A stretch of DNA of 38,450 bases, taken from assembly GCA_005789975.1 (NCBI GenBank), contig SXWC01000120.1:1-38450 (forward strand), in the 5' to 3' direction. Below, piece after piece: positions 1-6,120 of the stretch. The stretch's first letter is position 1. Each line of letters opens with the position of its first letter. The notes beneath the pieces are model-generated. The model made no database searches. It saw only the letters and a list, made by a program, of their open reading frames with translations, and was not told the origin of the DNA. Source of the DNA: Planctomycetaceae bacterium. Lineage in GTDB: Bacteria > Planctomycetota > Planctomycetia > Pirellulales > UBA1268. The position numbers and the translations under genes are program-made.

Positions 1-219
1 CCGATCGCCACCGGCAAGGTGGAGGACCTGATCCAGGAGCTCCGCGGCCGCTATTCCGTGCTGATCGTGACGCACAACATGCAACAGGCCAGCCGCAGCA
101 GCGATTACACCGCCTTCATGTACCTCGGCCGGTTGATCGAATACGGCGCGACCCCCGACATTTTCACCAAGCCCGTCCTCCGCGAGACCGAAGCCTACGT
201 CACCGGCCGCTTCGGCTGA
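1..219 (+). CDS. pstB: Phosphate ABC transporter ATPase PstB, C-terminal fragment
   Basis: The reading frame is open from base 1, so the 5' part lies outside the window; 72 codons are visible. The fragment carries the end of an ABC ATPase: an H-loop (VTHNMQQA) followed by the PstB-typical run with [16 protein letters not shown] and a short tail ending in VTGRFG. In this family the protein energises high-affinity phosphate import through PstC/PstA at the inner membrane. The phoU gene starts 17 bases downstream on the same strand, the usual pst-phoU order, which supports the assignment. Walker A and B cannot be checked because they lie upstream. Confidence 0.93.
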   Translation, partial: PIATGKVEDLIQELRGRYSVLIVTHNMQQASRSSDYTAFMYLGRLIEYGATPDIFTKPVLRETEAYVTGRFG

Positions 220-235
220 GTCAGGCGCGAGTCCC

Positions 236-895
236 ATGACAAAGCACATCGAACGCCAACTCGAGAATCTCAGGGAGCGGATCCTGCGGGTCGGCACCCT
301 GGTGGAAGAGGCGATTTCGAAGTCGATCACGGCGCTCATCAACCGCGACGTTCCGCTCGCCCTGAGGGTGATGGCGAATGACGGCGACATCGACAGCATG
401 GAGGTGGAGGTCGAGGAGGAGTGTCTCAAGATCCTCGCCCTCTATCAGCCGGTGGCCACCGATCTGCGGTTCGTGGTGGCCGCGCTCAAGATCAACAACG
501 ATCTGGAGCGGATGGGCGACCTCGCCAGGAACATCGCCAAGCGGGTGACGCAACTGGAAGGGGGCAATCCTTACAACCTGCCCCCGGAGATCCGCACGAT
601 GGCCACGCAGGCGCAGGAGATGGTCCGGCAGTGCCTCGACGCCGTGGTGAAGGGGGATCCGGCGCTCGCCCGGCAGGTACGGGAGGAGGACGACATCGTG
701 GACGAGGCCCGCCAACGCATCCAGCGACGGGTCCTCCAGGGGATCAAGGACGATCCGGAAAACGTCGAAAACCTGCTGCGGATCAACTCCGTCTCGAAGC
801 ACATTGAACGGATCGCCGACATGGCGACGAACATCGCCGAGGATGTGGTCTACATGGTCGAGGGCGACATCGTCCGGCACCGCGCGGAGAGTTAG
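236..895 (+). CDS. phoU: Phosphate signalling protein PhoU
   Basis: A 219-residue protein, the normal length of PhoU, built of two similar three-helix bundles. Both bundles show the family's metal-binding style acidic motifs: a stretch with LERMGDLARNIAKR near residues 90-103 and its counterpart HIERIADMATNIAEDV near 188-203. PhoU is known to couple the Pst transporter to the PhoR/PhoB-type sensor and to dampen phosphate uptake. The gene follows pstB at 17 bases and is the last gene of the operon; a strong hairpin lies about 80 bases after its stop. No clear Shine-Dalgarno is seen before the ATG, which fits translational coupling to pstB. Confidence 0.96.
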   Translation: MTKHIERQLENLRERILRVGTLVEEAISKSITALINRDVPLALRVMANDGDIDSMEVEVEEECLKILALYQPVATDLRFVVAALKINNDLERMGDLARNIAKRVTQLEGGNPYNLPPEIRTMATQAQEMVRQCLDAVVKGDPALARQVREEDDIVDEARQRIQRRVLQGIKDDPENVENLLRINSVSKHIERIADMATNIAEDVVYMVEGDIVRHRAES

Positions 896-973
896 GCCAC
901 GGGTGGCTCGTTCGACACCGGGGCGGGCTCGCTCCGCGTGGCCAACGTCATCCAGGACCTTCCTCACCTTCGA

Positions 974-1008
974 TCGACCGGTGGAAAAGCCGGGGTTTCC
1001 ACGGTCGA
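974..1008 (+). terminator. Hairpin terminator after pst-phoU
   Basis: An inverted repeat pairs 974-979 with 1003-1008 and 981-987 (GTGGAAA) with 996-1002 (TTTCCAC). This gives about 13 base pairs with one bulged G at 980 and an 8-base loop. No T-tract follows, so if it terminates transcription it does so without the classical U-run or with Rho. Its place just after the last gene of the operon supports a 3'-end role. Confidence 0.55.
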
Positions 1009-1065
1009 CGCCCCCCTGTCCTGCTCGGGCAGACCTGTTTCAAAGCCTGCTCGGCCCCCCCCGGG

Positions 1066-1087
1066 AAAACGGCCGGAAAACGGCCGG
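1066..1087. repeat. 11-bp tandem duplication
   Basis: The unit AAAACGGCCGG occurs twice with no spacer, and a third AAA follows. It lies about 40-50 bases upstream of the predicted -35 box of the DUF11 gene. Function is unknown; each unit is partly self-complementary around CGGCCG. Confidence 0.7.
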
Positions 1088-1118
1088 AAAGCCCGCCGGC
1101 CGCCGCCCCGAGCCGGCG

Positions 1119-1148
1119 TTCACCCTCTGCGGCGCGGCGTGGTACCCT
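1119..1148 (+). promoter_or_regulatory. Predicted promoter of DUF11 gene
   Basis: TTCACC (1119-1124), an 18-base spacer, then TACCCT (1143-1148) preceded by TGG, giving an extended -10 TGGTACCCT. The start would fall near 1155, leaving a leader of about 45 bases to the ATG at 1201. The GGTA -10 form recurs at other gene starts in this window. Confidence 0.4.
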
Positions 1149-1200
1149 CTTGCGGGCGAGAGATTCGGGCTTTTCCAGGCTCATGACCGGAGGCGTGTCG

Positions 1201-2562
1201 ATGACGGGTTGCTGGCTTGGCGTACGGGCTGTGGTCGTGGCGACGGTGTTCATCGTCGCCAGCGCGGCCGCGACGAGGGGCGATGACCCGGTGCTCGTGT
1301 CCGTCACCGGTCCGCTCGTCGGCCGCGTCGGCGAACGGGCGTCGTTCGAGGTCGAGCTCGTCAACCGTTCCGGCAGGCCGCTGCAAAAGCTCCGCGTCAT
1401 CGACTACTTCGACCGGGGATTCCACCACGATGCCTCGACGAGTCCGATCGAGCAGAAGGGCACGATCGACCTGATGCCGGGCACCGCACGGCGGCTCACG
1501 CTCGACTTCCTGCTCGATGAGCCCGGCAGGCAGTGCCACCGCGTGGAGATCCTCGATCAGTCGCACGTCCCCATGGGCGGGGCGACGCATTGTGTCGAAG
1601 TGCAGCCCGTGGTGGCGGCCGCCACGCCGCCACGGTTCACCACGCCCCCCGCGAGTGCGACCACGGCTCCGCCTCCGCTCGCCGCCACCGTGCCGCCCCC
1701 ACTCGCCCAGACACCTCCGCCCGCGGCTGTCGCGGCGCCGATTCCGGTACCGCTGCCCCAGGCGACCGCGGCCAGCACGGTGCCTGTGCCCGCCGCTGCG
1801 GCGATCGAGCTCGATCTCGAAGGCCCCGCCGAGACGCTCTCTGACGGCGTCGTCTCGTATGTCGCCACGGTGAAGAACAAGGGCGCCGGCAGTTCTTCGG
1901 CGACCACGCTCGAGTTCTCGTGGGACGATCACCTCACGCCCCTCGAAGCCTCGGACGGCTACAACCTGGTCGCCTCGAAGGTGTCATGGAATCTGCCCGC
2001 GCTGGAGCCGGGCGGCCAGCTCAAGCGGCAGATCAACCTCCGGGCCAAGGCCCCCGCCGATGCCTACCGCGATTCTCCGGCCACCAGGTCGTGCGTCCGC
2101 GCCGTGCTCGGCGGTTTCGGAGGCGGGGCGATGGTCGCCGACGAATCGTGTGTGCTCATCAGCTCCTCGACGCCCCGCCCGCGGATTCGAACGCCCGCGG
2201 AGGCCGGACTCAAGCTCTCCTTCGCCGATCTCGACGATCCTGTGCGGCCCGGCGACTCGACCACGCTCGTCTGCACCGTGACCAACGGCGGCACCGAGTC
2301 CACCGGCCGCCTCGATCTCGTCGTCATCCTTCCCGATCAGGCCCGCTTCGACTCCGACCGTACGACGGCCCGGGTGAGAATCGACGATTCAAAGGTGGCG
2401 TTCGACCCGATCCAGGGCATTCCCCCCGGGGGGCAGCGGTCGTTCGAGGTGACCTACCGCCTTGCCGGCGGCGGGCCGGGCCGCGCGTCGGCGATTCTGT
2501 CGAGCACCGAGCTCGATGGCACGATCGAGCGGAGCTGCCAGACCACCTTCCTCGAGCCCTGA
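1201..2562 (+). CDS. Secreted DUF11-domain protein with proline-rich hinge
   Basis: A 453-residue protein of unknown function. The ATG at 1201 is chosen because GGAGG lies 8 bases before it and a signal peptide follows directly (hydrophobic VRAVVVATVFIVASAAA, predicted cleavage near residue 26). Three beta-sandwich segments of DUF11/CARDB-like character follow: about residues 32-125, 200-310 and 335-450, with repeated motifs such as FEVELVNRSGRPL, YVATVKNKGAGSS and LVCTVTNGGTESTG. A proline/alanine/threonine-rich hinge separates the first two (about 140-195). Such repeats are common in planctomycete exported proteins and are thought to be structural or adhesive; that role is inference. A hairpin follows the stop, suggesting a single-gene unit. 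Confidence 0.8.
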   Translation: MTGCWLGVRAVVVATVFIVASAAATRGDDPVLVSVTGPLVGRVGERASFEVELVNRSGRPLQKLRVIDYFDRGFHHDASTSPIEQKGTIDLMPGTARRLTLDFLLDEPGRQCHRVEILDQSHVPMGGATHCVEVQPVVAAATPPRFTTPPASATTAPPPLAATVPPPLAQTPPPAAVAAPIPVPLPQATAASTVPVPAAAAIELDLEGPAETLSDGVVSYVATVKNKGAGSSSATTLEFSWDDHLTPLEASDGYNLVASKVSWNLPALEPGGQLKRQINLRAKAPADAYRDSPATRSCVRAVLGGFGGGAMVADESCVLISSSTPRPRIRTPAEAGLKLSFADLDDPVRPGDSTTLVCTVTNGGTESTGRLDLVVILPDQARFDSDRTTARVRIDDSKVAFDPIQGIPPGGQRSFEVTYRLAGGGPGRASAILSSTELDGTIERSCQTTFLEP

Positions 2563-2596
2563 CCGAAGCGTTGAGCCTGGCTCCGCGTGGTGCTCG

Positions 2597-2617
2597 AGGG
2601 GTCGCCGTCCGACCCCT
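2597..2617 (+). terminator. Hairpin after DUF11 gene
   Basis: A perfect 8-bp inverted repeat (AGGGGTCG, 2597-2604, with CGACCCCT, 2610-2617) around a 5-base loop. It lies 34 bases after the stop codon in a 166-base gap. There is no T-tract. It is a likely transcription 3' end or RNA-stabilising element. Confidence 0.45.
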
Positions 2618-2728
2618 GCAACCGGTAGCGGCGTTGCGACCCGCAGGGTTTTCGCGGCTGATCCGGCGGGCGAGCGGCCGATGAACGTCCCGGCCCGGTC
2701 CGGACGATGACATCCGGCGGAGGCTGGC

Positions 2729-3976
2729 ATGCTCGTCGTCACATCCAACTGGGCCATCGGGGACGGCACGCTCCTCCGGCCCTCCATGGGGTGGCAGGCG
2801 AACCTGCCGGCGGCCATTCATCGCGCTTCCGTCCGCGGCGGCTTTGGCCGCGACGGCCGGTATCGGCCCATCGACGGGCTCGATCTCGTCGTGGCCGGTG
2901 ACACCTTCGACTGGCTCGTGTCGGCGGAGTGGTGCGGGGGGCTGCGGCCCTGGCACGGTGGCGCGTCGGCGCGCGACGCGCGGCTCCGCGTCGCCGCGCG
3001 TTCGGTGCGGTCTGCCCGCAGGCTGTTTGCGACGCTGTCCCGCTGGGCCGGTGAGGGTCTGGCGGTCCCGGTGGCCGATGGCCGGGGGCGTCCCGGCCCC
3101 GGCTGCGTCCGGGTCCCGGTGCGGGTGACGCTCCTCGCCGGCGACCGCGATTCCGCCATCGCCGAGATCGCCCGGCAGGCCCCGCGGATGCCGTTTGCGG
3201 TGGGCGACTGCTGGGCGAACGCCGACGTGTCGGTCCGTCACGGTCACGATCTCGATCCGGCTTGCCACCGCACCGACGAGCAGGCCCGGACGTTGTCCGG
3301 AGGCCGCTCGCCAACGCTGGCGGAAAGCGTGGCGGTCGATCTGATCGCCCGGTTCGCCGCTTCGCTCGGCGGGGAAGCGGCCGCCGGGCCCGTGGTCGGG
3401 CTTGTCCGGGCAATCGCGACGTGCCCGATCGCCGGGATCCCCTCTGCCATCGGCGCGTGGCTGCGCAGCGAGCCGAATCATGCTCCGCCGGGCGTCGATC
3501 CGATCGAAACGGCGTGGCGACAGGCGGTGGCAGACTGGTTCGTCGAGGCGCGGCGGTGCGTGCCGTCCTGCGAGCTGGATTTCGACGTCCTGCACTGCCT
3601 TGCGGGATGGTTCGACCGGTCCTTCGAGGCAGGCGCCGCCGACGTGGTGATCCCGGTGGCTGTCCGGAGGCTCGCGTTGCCGGCAGGCACCGGCCGGCTG
3701 CGGTCCCACCGGGAAGCCTCGCGCGGGGACACGAGCCGGTCGATGATCGGCCATCCGGGGCAGGTCGGCTGGGAGGATGAGGTCTCCCCATCCAATGCCG
3801 GAACGCACGGCAGCCGCCGGAGCGGGCAGGGGCCGGTCGTTCTGGCGCTGCGCCGCGGCGCCGCGGGCATCTGCGAGGAGGTGATCGCGTCCGGTGAGCG
3901 TCAGGCCCCGGTTGTCACGATCGATTCGTCGAGCCGCCGTTCGGACCATGGCGGCACGATCATCGATGCGGCATGA
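2729..3976 (+). CDS. Metallophosphoesterase-like protein with degenerate metal site
   Basis: A 415-residue protein. The ATG is preceded by GGAGG at good spacing. The layout matches a calcineurin-like phosphoesterase family that I recall from planctomycetes: the DxH-type first strand, an RDGRYRPIDGLDLVVAGDTFD block (the GD motif, residues 41-61), a GNHD-type strand and a GHxH-type strand. The first motif reads TSNWAIGDG (5-13) where DLH is expected. The GNHD motif reads GDRD (138-141), having lost the metal-bridging Asn and the catalytic His. The later RHGHDLDP (170-177) is kept. Residues 330-415 are low in hydrophobics and look disordered. Catalysis by the usual two-metal mechanism is therefore doubtful. 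It could be a pseudo-enzyme with a scaffold or regulatory role. The following gene overlaps its stop codon. Confidence 0.7.
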   Translation: MLVVTSNWAIGDGTLLRPSMGWQANLPAAIHRASVRGGFGRDGRYRPIDGLDLVVAGDTFDWLVSAEWCGGLRPWHGGASARDARLRVAARSVRSARRLFATLSRWAGEGLAVPVADGRGRPGPGCVRVPVRVTLLAGDRDSAIAEIARQAPRMPFAVGDCWANADVSVRHGHDLDPACHRTDEQARTLSGGRSPTLAESVAVDLIARFAASLGGEAAAGPVVGLVRAIATCPIAGIPSAIGAWLRSEPNHAPPGVDPIETAWRQAVADWFVEARRCVPSCELDFDVLHCLAGWFDRSFEAGAADVVIPVAVRRLALPAGTGRLRSHREASRGDTSRSMIGHPGQVGWEDEVSPSNAGTHGSRRSGQGPVVLALRRGAAGICEEVIASGERQAPVVTIDSSSRRSDHGGTIIDAA

Positions 3977-4482
3977 TGTCTTCCGGTATGAACCCCCATC
4001 CGCTTTACGCCTTCGACATCACGCTTCATGCCCGGCCCGCGGCGGCGGGCGCGGGTGGCATGCTCGCCGACGCCTGGGGGACGTGGCCGACGTTGGCTGT
4101 GCCCCGGGAGGCCCTCTCCGCGCCCCTGTCGATCGGATTCGACGACGCCCTCGAACGCCTCAACGCCCTCGAGCGGATGTATGCCGAGCCCGATGGCTCG
4201 TTCGTCTGGACGAGTTCCCGCGGTGTCGGGGACGGCGGCCAGGCTTGGTGGCAGGTGGATGGCAACGCCTTCGAGAAGGCCGGCCGGGTGCTGCTGGTCG
4301 ATCTGAAGGGGAGTTGCCCCGCGGCCGATCTCGACCGCCTGCTCGGTGGCTTCGGCTGGCCCGATCAGCCTCTCATGATGCAACTCGTGCGGTCGGCCGT
4401 CTTTCTCGACGAGGCGACCTTTCGACGTCATGCGGCGGCCCGGGGACTCGCCGGGGACGGAGCCGGGCTGCGGCCATCCTGA
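3973..4482 (+). CDS. Conserved small protein of unknown function
   Basis: A 169-residue soluble protein with no signal peptide or recognised domain. The first ATG overlaps the stop of the metallophosphoesterase-like gene (ATGA-type overlap), so the two are probably translationally coupled; ATG at 3988 (MNPHPLYAFD) is an equally good start. Visible features are an N-terminal strand YAFDITLHARP, a middle part with EPDGSFVWTS and AWWQVDGNAFEKAGRVLLVDLKG, and a C-terminal helix pair ending in VFLDEATFRRHAAARG. The coding character (GC3-rich, no rare codons, coupled start) supports a real gene. I suspect it is a planctomycete-restricted family; no function is assigned. Confidence 0.7.
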   Translation: MMSSGMNPHPLYAFDITLHARPAAAGAGGMLADAWGTWPTLAVPREALSAPLSIGFDDALERLNALERMYAEPDGSFVWTSSRGVGDGGQAWWQVDGNAFEKAGRVLLVDLKGSCPAADLDRLLGGFGWPDQPLMMQLVRSAVFLDEATFRRHAAARGLAGDGAGLRPS

Positions 4483-4514
4483 ACGGTCCGGTGGTGGCGG
4501 TTGTGCCGGGGCGA

Positions 4515-4544
4515 GTGACTGTTCGCCGGTCGGGGTGGTACCAT
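4515..4544 (+). promoter_or_regulatory. Predicted promoter of TPR gene
   Basis: GTGACT (4515-4520), an 18-base spacer and TACCAT (4539-4544), with the extended form TGGTACCAT. The predicted start near 4551 leaves a leader of about 60 bases to the ATG at 4613. It closely resembles the -10 region at 1140-1148. Confidence 0.4.
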
Positions 4545-4612
4545 CGTCCGATACCCTTGCAGGCGTTCGGTGGTGGGCCGGACCGGGGCTGTTCGTCGGG
4601 GTGAGGCGGAGT

Positions 4613-5407
4613 ATGGCAATCGTCCAGGTTGGCGAACGTTTGAGAAAGGGCACCGGAGCCTTGACGGCGACGGCTCTGTTCGCGTGGGCCGGCCTTGCCT
4701 GCCAGCATCCGGTGACCGCGGCGGTGCCGACGATCGAGAGCGTGTCGCTGGCGGCGGCCTACGGTGACGGCGTCCACGCCTACTTCGCGGGCGATTACCA
4801 GCGGAGCTACGACGACCTCTCGCAGGTGATCGAGGCCGGAACGACCGATCCCCGCGCCTGGTACTTCCGCGGGCTGGCCGCCTTGCAACTGGGGCGACTC
4901 GACGAGTCCGAGGCGGATTTCGCGACGGGAGCGTCGCAGGAGGCGTTGGGAACGGGCGCATGGCCCGTGGCTCGCTCGCTGGAGCGGATCCAGGGCCGCG
5001 ACCGTCTCAAACTCGAACGCCATCGCGTTCGGGCCCGCGTCGCCGCGCTGCAGACGAATCGGAGCCGCAATCAGCAGCGCTATCTCGAAATCGAGCGGGC
5101 GGAGCCCGATGTGCTCCGCCGCCGTCGCCCGGTGACCGAGCGTGCCGTGGAGGAGGGGAACCCGTTCGAGGAGAACGACCCGTCCGCCCCCGAGCCCGTG
5201 CCGGCCGTGGAGGCGATGCCCGAGCCCGTTGACGAAGATGCCGCCGGAAACCGCCCCGAGCAGGCGGATCAGCAGATCGAGGAACTCGCGGCCGAACGTG
5301 AAAACGTTCTCGGGCAGCAGGATCAGCAGATGGAGCAGGAGGCCGCCGGCGTCGAGAACGCCGCCGGACAGCAGGACGGGCAGATGGAACTCGAGGCCGC
5401 CCGGTAG
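4613..5407 (+). CDS. Exported TPR protein with C-terminal 18-residue repeats
   Basis: A 264-residue protein. The ATG at 4613 is preceded by GAGGCGGAG. An N-terminal hydrophobic stretch (about 15-38, ALTATALFAWAGLAC) suggests export. Residues 48-112 form about two tetratricopeptide helices pairs (GDGVHAYFAGDYQRSYDDLS, then WYFRGLAALQLGRLDESEAD). A charged helical linker follows. Residues 212-264 are three tandem 18-residue units with the pattern N-x-x-x-Q-x-D-x-Q-(I/M)-E-x-x-A-A, the last truncated by the stop. At DNA level these are 5246-5299, 5300-5353 and 5354-5404. The tail is rich in Gln and Glu and likely forms a helix or coiled coil for self-association. TPR proteins mediate protein contacts; the partner is unknown. 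Confidence 0.8.
   Translation: MAIVQVGERLRKGTGALTATALFAWAGLACQHPVTAAVPTIESVSLAAAYGDGVHAYFAGDYQRSYDDLSQVIEAGTTDPRAWYFRGLAALQLGRLDESEADFATGASQEALGTGAWPVARSLERIQGRDRLKLERHRVRARVAALQTNRSRNQQRYLEIERAEPDVLRRRRPVTERAVEEGNPFEENDPSAPEPVPAVEAMPEPVDEDAAGNRPEQADQQIEELAAERENVLGQQDQQMEQEAAGVENAAGQQDGQMELEAAR
5246..5404 (+). repeat. Three in-frame 54-nt repeats in TPR gene
   Basis: Units 5246-5299, 5300-5353 and 5354-5404 (51 nt, ended by the stop) encode the 18-residue repeats. The core GAxCAGCAGAT-like codons for Q-x-D-x-Q-M-E are kept while flanking codons differ, so the repeats are old enough to have diverged. Copy number change would alter only the tail length. Confidence 0.75.
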
Positions 5408-5548
5408 AGCGCATCCAAGGTTCCGTGGGGCACCGGCTCGGGGGCGGCAGAAGTCGCCGCTCCGCGGTCCTCTGGATTGTCGCCGGGGCAAGCATACGCC
5501 CAAGGCTCCTCGAGCGTTCGCCGACCCCTTCCAATGTGCCGCATCGTC

Positions 5549-5576
5549 GCCAGAGCGATCCCGAATGCGCTCTGGC
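5549..5576. terminator. Hairpin between convergent genes (1)
   Basis: A perfect 9-bp inverted repeat: GCCAGAGCG (5549-5557) and CGCTCTGGC (5568-5576) with a 10-base loop. It lies between the convergent TPR gene and DUF423 gene, where a bidirectional terminator is expected. There is no T-tract on either strand. Confidence 0.5.
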
Positions 5577-5605
5577 AGTCCGTGGACGAAGTCAGCCAGC
5601 TCGAT

Positions 5606-5630
5606 CCTCCGGCACCGGGGTTGCCGGAGG
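5606..5630. terminator. Hairpin between convergent genes (2)
   Basis: A perfect 9-bp inverted repeat: CCTCCGGCA (5606-5614) and TGCCGGAGG (5622-5630) with a 7-base loop. It is 43 bases before the DUF423 stop codon on the opposite strand. Together with the hairpin at 5549-5576 it makes a two-hairpin block typical of a shared 3' end. Confidence 0.5.
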
Positions 5631-5652
5631 TGCCCGCGGCATCTCGTGAGGG

Positions 5653-5677
5653 TCGGGGCTGGCCATGCCCCGTCACC
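5653..5677. repeat. 25-nt element, copy A
   Basis: This 25-base stretch matches 9145-9169 at 22 of 25 positions, including an identical CCATGCCCCGTC core. It is also a small inverted repeat (GGGGC...GCCCC). It overlaps the 3' end of the DUF423 reading frame by five bases. It may be a dispersed intergenic palindrome family of this genome. Confidence 0.5.
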
Positions 5678-6116
5678 CCGCGCTCGCTGCGTCCCGCCAG
5701 GGCTCCGTGCGCTCGAATCGCGGGCCACGCGGATCGGGACCGGGAGCCGCGGCGGCGAAGGCGGTGAGCAGCCAGCCTGCCAGGAGGAGCAGGCCACCGA
5801 GCGGCACGATTGCTCCCAGGATTTTCACGCCGGACAGCGCGAGGGCCGCCAGGCAACCGCTGAAGATCAGCACTCCCGTCAGGAAACAGCAGGCGGCGGC
5901 GGAGACCGTTCGCGTGGCGGTTGGCCTTCTTTCCGCGAGCAGCCCGAGGGCCAGGAGCGCCAGGGCATGGTACATGCAATAGCGGGCGGCAGTCTCCCAG
6001 TTGGCCGCCTGGCCGGTCGCATCGAGCACGGCCTTGAGGCCGTGGGCCCCGAAGGCGCCTCCGGCCACCGACAGGGCTCCCAGGAGCGCCCCCGCGATCA
6101 CGCAGAATCGCATCAT
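5673..6116 (-). CDS. DUF423 family membrane protein
   Basis: A 147-residue membrane protein of the DUF423 (YgdD/YwdK) family. It has four hydrophobic segments at about residues 4-24, 47-62, 71-91 and 98-120. The family hallmark is the N-terminal GA..GA..VA.GAFGAHGL motif, seen here as GALSVAGGAFGAHGLK, followed by W.TA..Y.MYHALALL. The function of DUF423 proteins is not established. The C-terminal tail after residue 125 is charged and GP-rich, so it is probably cytoplasmic. The gene starts 4 bases after the secretin stop, so it is probably co-transcribed. Two adjacent Met codons (6116 and 6113) could serve as start. Confidence 0.9.
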   Translation of the reverse strand: MMRFCVIAGALLGALSVAGGAFGAHGLKAVLDATGQAANWETAARYCMYHALALLALGLLAERRPTATRTVSAAACCFLTGVLIFSGCLAALALSGVKILGAIVPLGGLLLLAGWLLTAFAAAAPGPDPRGPRFERTEPWRDAASAG

Positions 6117-6120
6117 GGCG

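Larger units (their letters stand above)
896..1200. other. Intergenic region phoU to DUF11 gene
   Basis: About 305 bases without a supported gene. It contains the bulged hairpin at 974-1008, an 11-bp perfect tandem duplication (AAAACGGCCGG twice, 1066-1087), and a promoter-like site at 1119-1148. An in-frame TTG at 1150 could extend the next gene, but it has no ribosome binding site and lies at the predicted transcription start. Confidence 0.6.
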
